From contig JBLFXJ010000199.1 in NCBI GenBank assembly GCA_047609825.1, positions 1-14,889 on the forward strand: 14,889 bases of DNA, in the 5' to 3' direction. The position numbers and the translations under genes were made by a program. The notes under the pieces were generated by a model. It was given only the letters and a program-made list of their open reading frames with translations. It did not search any database and was not told the DNA's origin. This DNA comes from GCA-2862545 sp047609825. GTDB lineage: Bacteria > Myxococcota_A > UBA796 > GCA-2862545. Shown in pieces: positions 6,640 to 14,082 of this stretch (positions are counted from its first letter, which is position 1; each line of letters begins with the position of its first letter).

Positions 6640-7829
6640 ACAGCGTCGCCGTCGCCTTCTCGGGCGGGCTCGACACGTCGTACCTGGTGGCCAAGCTCGC
6701 CGAGGCCGGGCATCCGGTCCTCGCGATCACCGTCGACACCGGCGGATGGACCGAAGAGGGTCGGGTGGCGCTCGGCGCCCACGCTCTGGCCCTGGGTGCC
6801 GAGGCCCACGTGGTGCTCGACGGCCGGCAGGCGTTGTTCGACGAGCACATCGCCTGGCTCATCCGCGGCAACGTGCTCCGCGGCGACGTGTACCCGCTGT
6901 GCGTCGGCGTGGAGCGGGTGGTGCAGGCGAAGATGTTCGCCGAGGCCGCGTCCGAGCGTGGCATCCGCATCCTCGTGCATGGCTCCACCGGGGCGGGCAA
7001 TGACCAGGTGCGATTCGACGTCACCTTGAGGACCGTGGCACCCGATGCGGAGGTCTGGGCGCCGATCCGGGCGGAGTCGCTGTCCCGCGCCACGACCGCC
7101 GTGTGGCTCGCTGCGCGCAGCCTCGGGCCGATGCAGGACGACTCCCGCTATTCCGTGAACACGGGCCTGTGGGGTACCACCTCGGGCGGCGCCGAGACCC
7201 ACGATGCCTGGCTCGCGCCCTCCGAGGCGTCCTACCCCACCACGGTATCGCCCATGCAGGCCCCGTCTGACGGCGCGGAGGTGGTCATCTCGTTCCACCA
7301 GGGCGTGCCGGTGGCCATCGACGGTCGTGCCGTGTCGGGCTGGCACGCGGTCGCTGCCCTGGGCGAGCTCGGCGCTGCGCACGGCGTGGGCCGCTCGGTC
7401 CACCTCGGCGACACAATCCTCGGCATCAAGGGGCGCATCGCCTTCGAGGCCCCCGCGGCGGCGATCCTGCTGCCCGCCCACCGTGAGCTCGAGAAGCTGG
7501 TGCTCACGGGACCCCAGCGGTTCTGGAAGGACCACCTGGGCGAGGTCTACGGCCAGCTCCTGCACGAGGCCCGGGCACTCGACCCGCTCGCGCGGGACAT
7601 CGAGGCCTTCCTCGCCAGCTCCCAGCAGCGTGTGGCGGGTGATGTGCGCATCCGCCTGCGCCAGGGTCTTGTCGCAGTCACCGGTGTGCGAAGCCCATTT
7701 TCGCTGATGGATGTGCAATCCGCGGCCTATGGCGAGTCCTCCGAGCTGTGGACCGGGATCGAGGCTGCAGGCTTCTCGAAGATTCATGGCACCGCCCAGG
7801 TGCTCGCAGCGAGGGCAGCATGCGACTGA
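6636..7829 (+). CDS. argG: Argininosuccinate synthase
   Basis: This 397-aa cytoplasmic enzyme ligates citrulline and aspartate using ATP to give argininosuccinate, the penultimate step of arginine synthesis. The length matches the family (about 400). The N-terminal PP-loop SGGLDTS (residues 9-15) binds ATP pyrophosphate. The family signature HGSTGAGNDQVRFD (115-128) and the later DDSRYSVNTGLWG support the call. The ATG at 6636 has GGAGG at 6624-6628, 7 nt upstream, and overlaps the argR stop by 4 nt. In this operon it comes directly after the regulator, ahead of the genes for the earlier steps. The argininosuccinate lyase ArgH is not in the window. Confidence 0.97.
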   Translation: MNSVAVAFSGGLDTSYLVAKLAEAGHPVLAITVDTGGWTEEGRVALGAHALALGAEAHVVLDGRQALFDEHIAWLIRGNVLRGDVYPLCVGVERVVQAKMFAEAASERGIRILVHGSTGAGNDQVRFDVTLRTVAPDAEVWAPIRAESLSRATTAVWLAARSLGPMQDDSRYSVNTGLWGTTSGGAETHDAWLAPSEASYPTTVSPMQAPSDGAEVVISFHQGVPVAIDGRAVSGWHAVAALGELGAAHGVGRSVHLGDTILGIKGRIAFEAPAAAILLPAHRELEKLVLTGPQRFWKDHLGEVYGQLLHEARALDPLARDIEAFLASSQQRVAGDVRIRLRQGLVAVTGVRSPFSLMDVQSAAYGESSELWTGIEAAGFSKIHGTAQVLAARAACD

Positions 7830-8908
7830 TGCTCGATAAGGTCGCGTCGTCCACTCGGAACGCGGCGATCGGACGACACGTGGTGGTGGGCCTGCACGTG
7901 CCCGCACGGGTGGGGCAGGTCATCGCCGTACGGGTCCTGGACAGCAAGGACAAGTACAACCAGCTCGAGACACCCGAAGGCCGGATGTGCACCGTGCATC
8001 GAGGCGATCGAATCGCTGGCGTGCTCGGATCACGCCGGGCCCTGCGCGGCTACACCGGCGACGTGCCCGAGACCGTGGCGCCGGGGGATGTGCTCCACTT
8101 GCTCAACCTCGGGGGCGTGATCGGTCAGTGCACCTCCTGGGCGCCGGAGGTGGGGCCTCCTGCACGGGTGGAGGTGCTGGGCGCGGTGTTGGCGTTCCCG
8201 AATCCCGACACCCGCTACGGGGTGCCGGCCACCATCGCGGATGCGCCGGTGCGGCCGCTCGACGTGCTGCCCGCGCTACCTCCGGTGGTGCTCGTCGTGG
8301 GCACGTGCATGCACGCCGGAAAGACCGCTGCGGCGTGCAAGCTGGTGCGCGCGGCGACCGATCGCGGCCATCGGGTGGCGGTCGCGAAGGTCACGGGGGT
8401 CGCCCTCAGGCGCGACAGCCTGGAGATGACCGACCACGGCGCGGTGGCGGCTGTCACCTTCGCCGACGCTGGCCTGCCGAGCACCTGTGCTGGGGATGTC
8501 GTGGCGGTGGCGCGTGGCTGCCTGGCCGAGGCGGCGTCGAGCAAGCCTGATCTGCTCATCGTGGAGCTCGGGGATGGCCTGCTCGGCGACTACGGCGTGG
8601 GAGACATCCTCGCGGATATCGGTATTCGCGCTGCAACACGCGCGGTCGTTCTCGCCGCGAACGATCCCGTTGCGGCATGGGGTGGTATTCAGTGGCTCGA
8701 CCGGTGGGGCCACACCACCACCGTGGTGACCGGGCCGGCCACGGACAATCTCGCCGGCAGTGCGCAGGTGGCTGCCCTCACCGGCGTGGCCGCGCATAAC
8801 GCGCGCACCGACACCGACCGGTTCATCGACGTGGTGCTCGACTCGCTGGAGCTCACGGATCGTCGGCCCCACGTCCTCCGCCTCGCTCCGCGGCAGGCGG
8901 TCACCTGA
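7820..8908 (+). CDS. P-loop protein of the BioD/MobB/DUF1611 type, candidate glutamate N-acyltransferase
   Basis: This is a 362-aa protein. The ATG at 7820 has GAGGG at 7811-7815 and overlaps argG by 10 nt; it ends in TGATG shared with argC, so translation is coupled on both sides. Residues 1-150 form a beta-rich domain of unknown family (VGQVIAVRVLDSKDKYN, GDRIAGVLGSRRALRGYTGD, VAPGDVLHLLNLGG). From about 155 a P-loop NTPase-like domain begins: VVGTCMHAGKTAAACKLV (Walker A, residues 159-176), AVAKVTG (187-193), LLIVELGDGLLGDYG (245-259) and VVLAANDPVAAWGG. The GT-x4-GK spacing matches dethiobiotin synthetase (GTDTEVGKT) and DUF1611 (GTDCVVGK). DUF1611 includes DgcN, a reported D-glutamate N-acetyltransferase. 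No ArgA or ArgJ is present here, so N-acylation of L-glutamate is the inferred role. Other options are a regulatory or chaperone-like GTPase. The fold class is fairly sure; the function is a hypothesis. Confidence 0.6.
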   Translation: MRLMLDKVASSTRNAAIGRHVVVGLHVPARVGQVIAVRVLDSKDKYNQLETPEGRMCTVHRGDRIAGVLGSRRALRGYTGDVPETVAPGDVLHLLNLGGVIGQCTSWAPEVGPPARVEVLGAVLAFPNPDTRYGVPATIADAPVRPLDVLPALPPVVLVVGTCMHAGKTAAACKLVRAATDRGHRVAVAKVTGVALRRDSLEMTDHGAVAAVTFADAGLPSTCAGDVVAVARGCLAEAASSKPDLLIVELGDGLLGDYGVGDILADIGIRAATRAVVLAANDPVAAWGGIQWLDRWGHTTTVVTGPATDNLAGSAQVAALTGVAAHNARTDTDRFIDVVLDSLELTDRRPHVLRLAPRQAVT

Positions 8909-9840
8909 TGCGCCTCGCTGTGGTGGGCGCGACTGGGTACGTCGGCGCCGAAGTGGTGCGTTGGGCACTCGGCTGGCCCGCGGTGGAGCTGGTCGCGGTC
9001 ACCTCGCGACGTCAAGCAGGGAAGCTCCTGTCTGATGCGGTTCCTGCCCTCTTGGGGTTCACCGGGCTCCGGCTGCAGACGGTCGACGCGCTGCCATCGG
9101 AGTTGGACGCGGTGGTGCTCGCCGTGCCCCACGGGGCCGCGGCTCCGCTCGTGCCGGACCTCGCCCATGTGCCGGTGATCGTCGACTGCTCGCGGGACCA
9201 TCGCCATGTGCCGGGCTGGGTCTATGGGCAGCCCGAGTGGAACGGAGAGGCCCTGCCCGGTGCAGCGCGCATCGCCGCTCCAGGCTGCTTTGCCACCGCG
9301 ATCAGCCTGGGCCTGGCCCCGCTGGTGGCCGCGGGAGTGGTCGTGGGGCCCGCGCGGGTGGTCGCGGCCACGGGCTCCACGGGCAGCGGCGTGGCGCCGA
9401 GTCGCGCTGCACACCATCCCGAGCGACACGTGAACCTGCGGCCCTACAAGGTGCTGCAGCACCAGCATGTTCCCGAGATCCGCGGCCTCCTCGCCCAGCT
9501 CGGGTCCGCGCCGCGCATCGACTTCGTGCCGTGGTCTGCACCCATCGATCGCGGAATCCTAGCGACTATCCTGGTAGATGTGCCAGAAGACGTCGATGCT
9601 GTTGCCGTGGTGGCGGACGCCTACGCCCACTCACCCTGGGTGCGCCTGCGGTCGCCCGAGCTCCGCCTGGTGCGCGGCACCGCGTTCGCCGACATCGATG
9701 TCCACCAGCGCGGGCCCTGTGTCGCGGTGAACGTGGCCATCGACAACCTCGGTCGTGGGGCTGCGGCCCAGGCGCTTCAGGCCCTCGCCATCGCGGCCGG
9801 TCTCCCGCCGCTCCCTCACCCCATCCCCCTCTGCCCGTGA
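8908..9840 (+). CDS. argC: N-acyl-gamma-glutamyl-phosphate reductase
   Basis: This 310-aa enzyme reduces N-acyl-glutamyl-phosphate to the semialdehyde with NADPH, the third step of arginine synthesis. The Rossmann fingerprint VVGATGYVGAE is at residues 5-15. The catalytic Cys127 lies in PGCFATA. GSTGSGVAPS (156-165), HPERHVNLRPYK and the substrate-binding HQHVPEI (about 185-191) are family motifs. The length is slightly shorter than E. coli ArgC (334) and close to other bacterial forms. The ATG overlaps the preceding stop by 1 nt. ArgC tolerates different acyl groups within the family, so its sequence does not settle whether the substrate is acetylated or succinylated. Confidence 0.95.
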   Translation: MRLAVVGATGYVGAEVVRWALGWPAVELVAVTSRRQAGKLLSDAVPALLGFTGLRLQTVDALPSELDAVVLAVPHGAAAPLVPDLAHVPVIVDCSRDHRHVPGWVYGQPEWNGEALPGAARIAAPGCFATAISLGLAPLVAAGVVVGPARVVAATGSTGSGVAPSRAAHHPERHVNLRPYKVLQHQHVPEIRGLLAQLGSAPRIDFVPWSAPIDRGILATILVDVPEDVDAVAVVADAYAHSPWVRLRSPELRLVRGTAFADIDVHQRGPCVAVNVAIDNLGRGAAAQALQALAIAAGLPPLPHPIPLCP

Positions 9841-9847
9841 GTCGCAC

Positions 9848-10978
9848 GTGCTCCTCGATGTGATCGGAGCGGCGAAGTGGCCGCTCACCCTCGTACGCGG
9901 CCGCGGCGCGCAGGTGTGGGATGACACCGGCCGGCCCTACTGGGACCTGTACGGTGGCCACGCCGTCACCCTGATCGGCCACGCCGACCCGCGCTGGACG
10001 TCGGCCCTGGTAGAACAGGCGGAGCAGCTGCCGTTCTGGACCACGATGTGCGACGTGCCCGTGCGCCAGCGGGCTGCGGAGCGGCTGTGCAGCTTCTCCG
10101 GCATGCACACCGTGTTCCTCGTGAACTCGGGTGCCGAGGCCAACGAGGCGGCGCTTAAGATCGCGCGAAAGGCCACCGGAAAGTCCGTGATCATCGCCAT
10201 GAAGCATGGGTTCCACGGTCGAACCATGGGTGCGCTGGGCGCGACCTGGGGCTACCGCGACCAGCACGCCCTGGCTCATGGGCCCACCCGATTCGTGCCA
10301 TTCGGCGATCTGGAGGCGCTCCGCGACGCCCTCGCGCCTGGCGACGTGGCCGGCGTTCTCGTTGAGCCGATCCAGGGAATCGCCGGTGTGGTGACCCCGC
10401 CGGACGGGTACCTCGCCGGACTCACCGCGCTGACCCATGTTGCGGGGGCCCTGGTCCTCGCCGATGAGATCCAGTGCGGCAGCGGGCGCACCGGTGATCG
10501 GGTGACGACCCGCGCGCTCGGGGGGGAGCCCGACCTGCTCACGCTCGCGAAGGGCCTCGGCGGTGGGTTCCCCGTGTCCGCTTGCCTGATGACCGAGGCG
10601 GTCGCGGCCACGGTCGGTCGGGGCGAGCACGGCACTACCTTCGGTGGTGGACCACTTGCTTCGGCGGCGATTGAGGCCACCCTCGACATCATCGAATCCG
10701 ACGGGCTGCTCGAGACGGCGTCCGCGCTGCAGCCCCGCCTCCGTGACGCGGTGGATGTGCCAGGCGTCGTGTCGATCCGCGGCCGTGGCGCTTGGCTCGG
10801 CGTGGTGCTCGACCGGCCCGCCGGCCCGGTGGCCGCGTCCCTGCGCTCCCATGGCGTGCTCGTCGGCACCTCCGGTGATCCCCACACCCTCCGCCTGGCT
10901 CCGCCGGCGGTGTTTCCTTCCGACGGACTGCGCGCGTTGACCGCCGCACTTCGTGACACCCTGACCGGCCGCGCATGA
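9848..10978 (+). CDS. argD: N-acylornithine aminotransferase (acetyl/succinyl)
   Basis: This 376-aa PLP-dependent class III aminotransferase converts N-acyl-glutamate semialdehyde to N-acylornithine, using glutamate as amino donor. GTG at 9848, 7 nt after the argC stop, gives an N-terminus (LLDVIGAAKWPLTLVRGRG) that aligns with the family. An ATG at 9755 is in frame but would overlap argC by 86 nt and add an Arg/Pro-rich tail typical of an off-frame reading. Motifs are NSGAEANEAALK (93-104), HGFHGRTMGAL (120-130), the PLP-binding DEIQCGSGRTG (206-216) and the Schiff-base Lys235 in LAKGLGGGFP. ArgD enzymes commonly accept succinylated substrates as well, which fits the proposed succinyl route. 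Confidence 0.92.
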   Translation: MLLDVIGAAKWPLTLVRGRGAQVWDDTGRPYWDLYGGHAVTLIGHADPRWTSALVEQAEQLPFWTTMCDVPVRQRAAERLCSFSGMHTVFLVNSGAEANEAALKIARKATGKSVIIAMKHGFHGRTMGALGATWGYRDQHALAHGPTRFVPFGDLEALRDALAPGDVAGVLVEPIQGIAGVVTPPDGYLAGLTALTHVAGALVLADEIQCGSGRTGDRVTTRALGGEPDLLTLAKGLGGGFPVSACLMTEAVAATVGRGEHGTTFGGGPLASAAIEATLDIIESDGLLETASALQPRLRDAVDVPGVVSIRGRGAWLGVVLDRPAGPVAASLRSHGVLVGTSGDPHTLRLAPPAVFPSDGLRALTAALRDTLTGRA

Positions 10979-11004
10979 GGCCCGTCCCAACCCCTGGAGG
11001 CCAG

Positions 11005-12045
11005 ATGCATGGCCCACCGGCGTCCGTGACGGCGCCCACTTCCGCTCGCCACTGGCTGGATGGCACCGAGCTCGGCCGAGATGGTGTCCTCGGGCTCGCC
11101 CACCGCGCCCTCGCGCTCCGCTCGGGCGCGTCCCCCCGCCGGGTGCGCGGCCGCCTCGCGACGGTGTTCTTCAACCCGTCGCTGCGCACGCGCACGTCGG
11201 TTCAGCTGGCCGCACAGGCGGTGGGACTGCACTGCGTGGAGCTGGTGCCCGGCCAGGGCGTGTGGGGGTTCGAGACCGCCCCGGGAGCGGTGATGGACGG
11301 CGGAGCTGCCGAACACTTGCAGGATGCGGTGCGGGTGCTCGCAGAGATGTGCGATGTGCTCGCCGTGCGGTCGTTCGCCGGGCTGGTCGATCCCGTGGAG
11401 GACAGGGCAGACGGTGTTCTTCAGACGTTCGTGGACCACGCCTCTCGCCCGGTGATCAGCCTGGAATCGGCGCGCTGGCATCCGCTCCAGGGCTTGGCCG
11501 ATACCACCACCTGGGCGGCCCACCTCGGGCCAGAGCTCCGAGGCCGCCGCCTCACGCTGACCTGGGCTCCCCATCCGAAGGCCCTGCCTACGGCGGTGCC
11601 GAATCAGGTGCTGCTCTCGGCCGCGCTGCAGGGGATGCACGTCACGGTGGCCCATCCCGAGGGATTCGATCTGGACCCGCAGGTCGTGGCTCGCGCGTCG
11701 GACCTGGCGGTCAGCCAGGGAGGCACCGTGCAGCACAGCGCCGACCCCGATTCGGCGGTGGAGGGGGCCCATGTGGTGGTGGCCAAGAGCTGGTCGGGGT
11801 GGTCCGGATACGGCCGCCGGGAAGACGAGGCCGAGAAGCGGGCGCAGCTCGGCGACTGGTGCATGACGGCAGACCGCATGGCGCGCACCGATGGCGCCGG
11901 CTTCATGCACTGCCTGCCGATCCGCCGGAACGTCGTGGCCACGGACGCGGTGCTCGATGGGCCCCACTCCTGGGTGCACGAGACCGGAGGCCTGCGCATG
12001 TGGACCACGATGGCGCTGCTCGAGCGCCTGATGGAGGGATGGTGA
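11005..12045 (+). CDS. argF': N-succinylornithine carbamoyltransferase (ArgF'-type)
   Basis: This 346-aa enzyme transfers the carbamoyl group to an N-acylated ornithine rather than to ornithine. ATG at 11005 is chosen for its GGAGG at 10996-11000; ATG at 10975, overlapping the argD stop (ATGA), would add 10 residues. Carbamoyl-phosphate motif FFNPSLRTRTS is at 55-65, HPLQ at 159-162, TWAPHPKALP at 186-195, HPEGFDLDP at 217-225 and MHCLPIRRN at 301-309. The residue equivalent to Glu92 of Xanthomonas acetylornithine carbamoyltransferase and Pro90 of the Bacteroides succinylornithine enzyme is Ala102. Glu92 to Ala is reported to convert the acetyl enzyme into a succinyl enzyme. The position of the carboxylated Lys302 is Val311, where the Bacteroides enzyme has Ile. 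Succinyl specificity is therefore predicted, not shown. Confidence 0.88.
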   Translation: MHGPPASVTAPTSARHWLDGTELGRDGVLGLAHRALALRSGASPRRVRGRLATVFFNPSLRTRTSVQLAAQAVGLHCVELVPGQGVWGFETAPGAVMDGGAAEHLQDAVRVLAEMCDVLAVRSFAGLVDPVEDRADGVLQTFVDHASRPVISLESARWHPLQGLADTTTWAAHLGPELRGRRLTLTWAPHPKALPTAVPNQVLLSAALQGMHVTVAHPEGFDLDPQVVARASDLAVSQGGTVQHSADPDSAVEGAHVVVAKSWSGWSGYGRREDEAEKRAQLGDWCMTADRMARTDGAGFMHCLPIRRNVVATDAVLDGPHSWVHETGGLRMWTTMALLERLMEGW

Positions 12046-12914
12046 ACATTCAGCTGCTCGACGCCGTTCCCTGGCTCCGCCGCTACGCCGGTGCCACGTT
12101 CGTGGTGAAGGCGGGCGGCGATCTCGTAGACCGCCCCGAGTGGCGGGATGGCATCGCCCGCGATGTGGCGGCACTCCACCGGCTGGGGGTCCGTGTTGTG
12201 CTCGTGCACGGTGGCGGGCCGCAGCTGGATCGCGCGGCCGCCGAGCGCGGGCTGGCCGAGACCAAGGTGGCGGGCCGGCGGGTCACCTCGCCCGAGCTGA
12301 TCGTGGTCGCAGCCGAGGTGTGGCGCGGGCGGGTGGCGCTGCAGGTGGTGCAGGCGCTGGCCCGGCAGGGTGAACGGGCCGCGTCCCTCTGTGGCGCCGA
12401 AGCGGGCATGATCCGTGCGGTTCCGCGGCCTCCGATGGTGGTCGTCGACGATGATGGCGAGCGCCGGACAGTGGACTTTGGCCGGGTGGGGGATGTGGAG
12501 CGGGTCGACCCCACAGCACTGGAGGCCCTGCTCGGCGCTGGCTGCATCCCGGTGGTCACGCCACTCGCCCACGCCGCGGACGGCTCGGTGCTCAACGTCA
12601 ACGCCGACACCGTGGCCGCCGCCATCGCGGTCGCCATCGGCGCCCAGAAGCTGGTGCTGCTCACGCAAGCCCCCGGCATCCTCGGCGACCCCGACGACCC
12701 CACCAGCGTGCTCCATGTCACCGATCCCGCCGCGCTCACCGCCCTCGAGGGGCAGGGCGTGTTCTCTGGCGGCATGCGCCCTAAGGTGGCGGCGATCCGG
12801 TCGGCGCTGGCGGGCGGCGTGCCCCGAGCGCACGTTGTGGATGGGCGACGAAGCGGCGCTCTGCTCGAGGAGGTGTTCACCAACGCGGGCAGCGGAACCC
12901 TGGTGATTCCATGA
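12039..12914 (+). CDS. argB: N-acylglutamate kinase, arginine-sensitive type
   Basis: This 291-aa amino-acid kinase phosphorylates N-acylglutamate, the committed and usually feedback-controlled step. Motifs are VVKAGGDLV (22-30, where the family usually has KYGG), VLVHGGGPQLD (54-64), the substrate loop GRRVTSPE (79-86), NVNADTVA (186-193) and GGMRPKVAA (244-252). The N-terminal helix LLDAVPWLRRYAG resembles the helix that joins dimers into hexamers in arginine-inhibited kinases. The C-terminal LLEEVFTNAGSGT resembles their arginine-site signature. ATG at 12039 overlaps argF' by 7 nt with GGAGGG immediately upstream; GTG at 12042 is an equally possible start. Inhibition by arginine, on top of ArgR control, is inferred. 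Confidence 0.93.
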   Translation: MVNIQLLDAVPWLRRYAGATFVVKAGGDLVDRPEWRDGIARDVAALHRLGVRVVLVHGGGPQLDRAAAERGLAETKVAGRRVTSPELIVVAAEVWRGRVALQVVQALARQGERAASLCGAEAGMIRAVPRPPMVVVDDDGERRTVDFGRVGDVERVDPTALEALLGAGCIPVVTPLAHAADGSVLNVNADTVAAAIAVAIGAQKLVLLTQAPGILGDPDDPTSVLHVTDPAALTALEGQGVFSGGMRPKVAAIRSALAGGVPRAHVVDGRRSGALLEEVFTNAGSGTLVIP

Positions 12915-13972
12915 CGAAGAAGATGTCTCGGGTCCGCAGCTTGCTCCGCGACCTGGTCGCGACGCCGTCGGTCAGCGGAGACGAGCACGCGGTGGTGGAG
13001 GTGCTCGCAGACTGGCTGCGCGGGCACGGTCTGTCGGTTCGGGTGGACGACCGGAACCTCGAGTGCCGGGTGGGTGAGGGCGGACCGGTGGTGCTGTTGA
13101 ACAGCCACACCGATGTCGTCCCGCCCGGGGAGGGCTGGCACACCGACCCATTCGTGCCCACGATCTCCGACGTTCGAATGGTGGGCCGCGGGTGCAATGA
13201 CGCGAAGGCGAGCGTGGCGGCGATGGCGTGCGCCATGGTGGAGCTCGCTGCGCTGGAGCTGCCGGGGAGCGTCGTGTTCGCGGCCACCTGCGAGGAGGAG
13301 CGTGGGCGGGAGGGACTCGAGCGATTCCTCCCCTCGCTCGGGCGTCTCGACGCGGCGATCGTCGGAGAGCCCACCGGGCTCCACCCGGCCGTGTCCCAGA
13401 ATGGGCTGCTGCTGCTCGAGCTGTACCCGGAGGGGCGCGCGGGGCATGCCGCCCGGCCCACGCTGGCCGTGAACGCGCTCGACATCGCCTGTCGGGACGT
13501 GGTGGCGCTGCACGATCTGGAGTGGGAGCCGGCCGACCCCCACGTCGGGCCGATGACGCTGGTGTGCACGCAGCTCGAGGCCGGGCGTGCGCACAACGTG
13601 ATCCCCGAGTCGGCGCGGGTGGTGGTGGATATCCGGACCATCCCGCAGATCCCGCCGGACGTGGTGATCGCCCGGGTGCGCGAGGTGGTGCGTAGTCGGG
13701 TGCACGTGCGCAGCAACCGGCTCCCCCCGGTTCGCACGCCCGCGGGGGCCGCCATCCTCGATGCCGTGCGGGCGGCACTGCCCGACGCAGTGCCGTTCGG
13801 CAGCCCCACGCTGTCCGACTGGGCTCATCTGGTGGGCGTGCCGGCGGTGAAGCTCGGGCCTGGGCTCTCGGAGGTAAGCCACACGGCGAACGAGTGGGTG
13901 GAGCTGGCGATGGTGGACTGCGCGGTCGGTGCCTACGTCGACATCGTCCGGGGCGCGCTGGCGCGGCTCTGA
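12911..13972 (+). CDS. M20 family N-acylcitrulline/ornithine deacylase (ArgE/DapE-like)
   Basis: This 353-aa metallopeptidase-fold hydrolase belongs to the acetylornithine deacetylase / succinyl-diaminopimelate desuccinylase family. Metal ligands and catalytic residues are visible: NSHTD (His66, Asp68), GCNDAKAS (Asp97 bridging), TCEEE (Glu128/Glu129), GEPT (Glu153) and the final SHTANEWV (His324). The lid/dimerisation domain lies between about 165 and 275 and includes GHAARPTLAVNA. ATG at 12911 overlaps the argB stop by 4 nt. With an N-acylornithine carbamoyltransferase in the operon, the logical substrate is N-succinylcitrulline (or N-acetylcitrulline), giving citrulline for ArgG. It could alternatively be a lysine-pathway DapE, but operon context argues otherwise. 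It appears to be the last gene of the arginine operon. Confidence 0.9.
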   Translation: MTKKMSRVRSLLRDLVATPSVSGDEHAVVEVLADWLRGHGLSVRVDDRNLECRVGEGGPVVLLNSHTDVVPPGEGWHTDPFVPTISDVRMVGRGCNDAKASVAAMACAMVELAALELPGSVVFAATCEEERGREGLERFLPSLGRLDAAIVGEPTGLHPAVSQNGLLLLELYPEGRAGHAARPTLAVNALDIACRDVVALHDLEWEPADPHVGPMTLVCTQLEAGRAHNVIPESARVVVDIRTIPQIPPDVVIARVREVVRSRVHVRSNRLPPVRTPAGAAILDAVRAALPDAVPFGSPTLSDWAHLVGVPAVKLGPGLSEVSHTANEWVELAMVDCAVGAYVDIVRGALARL

Positions 13973-13991
13973 TCCGGGGCTGCGGGACCGG

Positions 13992-14042
13992 CGTCAGCAC
14001 CGAGCTTCATGCTTCTTCACATCCGACGTCACGAACCCGTCA
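13992..14042 (+). promoter_or_regulatory. CGTCA repeats upstream of the stress-sensor operon
   Basis: CGTCA occurs at 13992-13996, 14027-14031 and 14038-14042. The last two are 11 bp apart, one helical turn, the arrangement OmpR-family regulators often bind. They lie 41-91 bp upstream of the Metal_resist gene in the 110-nt gap after the arginine operon. An autoregulatory site for the downstream response regulator is a guess from spacing alone, and the 5-bp unit could recur by chance. Confidence 0.2.
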
Positions 14043-14082
14043 TGCGCCGAGCCGAGGTTGTCCTCACAAGGGAGGACACCGA

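Noticed and set aside
7748..7819. Longer start for the P-loop protein inside argG
   Set aside because: It needs an overlap of over 80 nt with argG and lacks a ribosome-binding site, whereas ATG 7820 has GAGGG at a suitable distance.
9755..9847. ATG-initiated 31-residue extension of ArgD
   Set aside because: It would overlap argC by 86 nt, and the added residues are Arg/Pro/Ser-rich with no resemblance to ArgD. The GTG at 9848 fits the family N-terminus.
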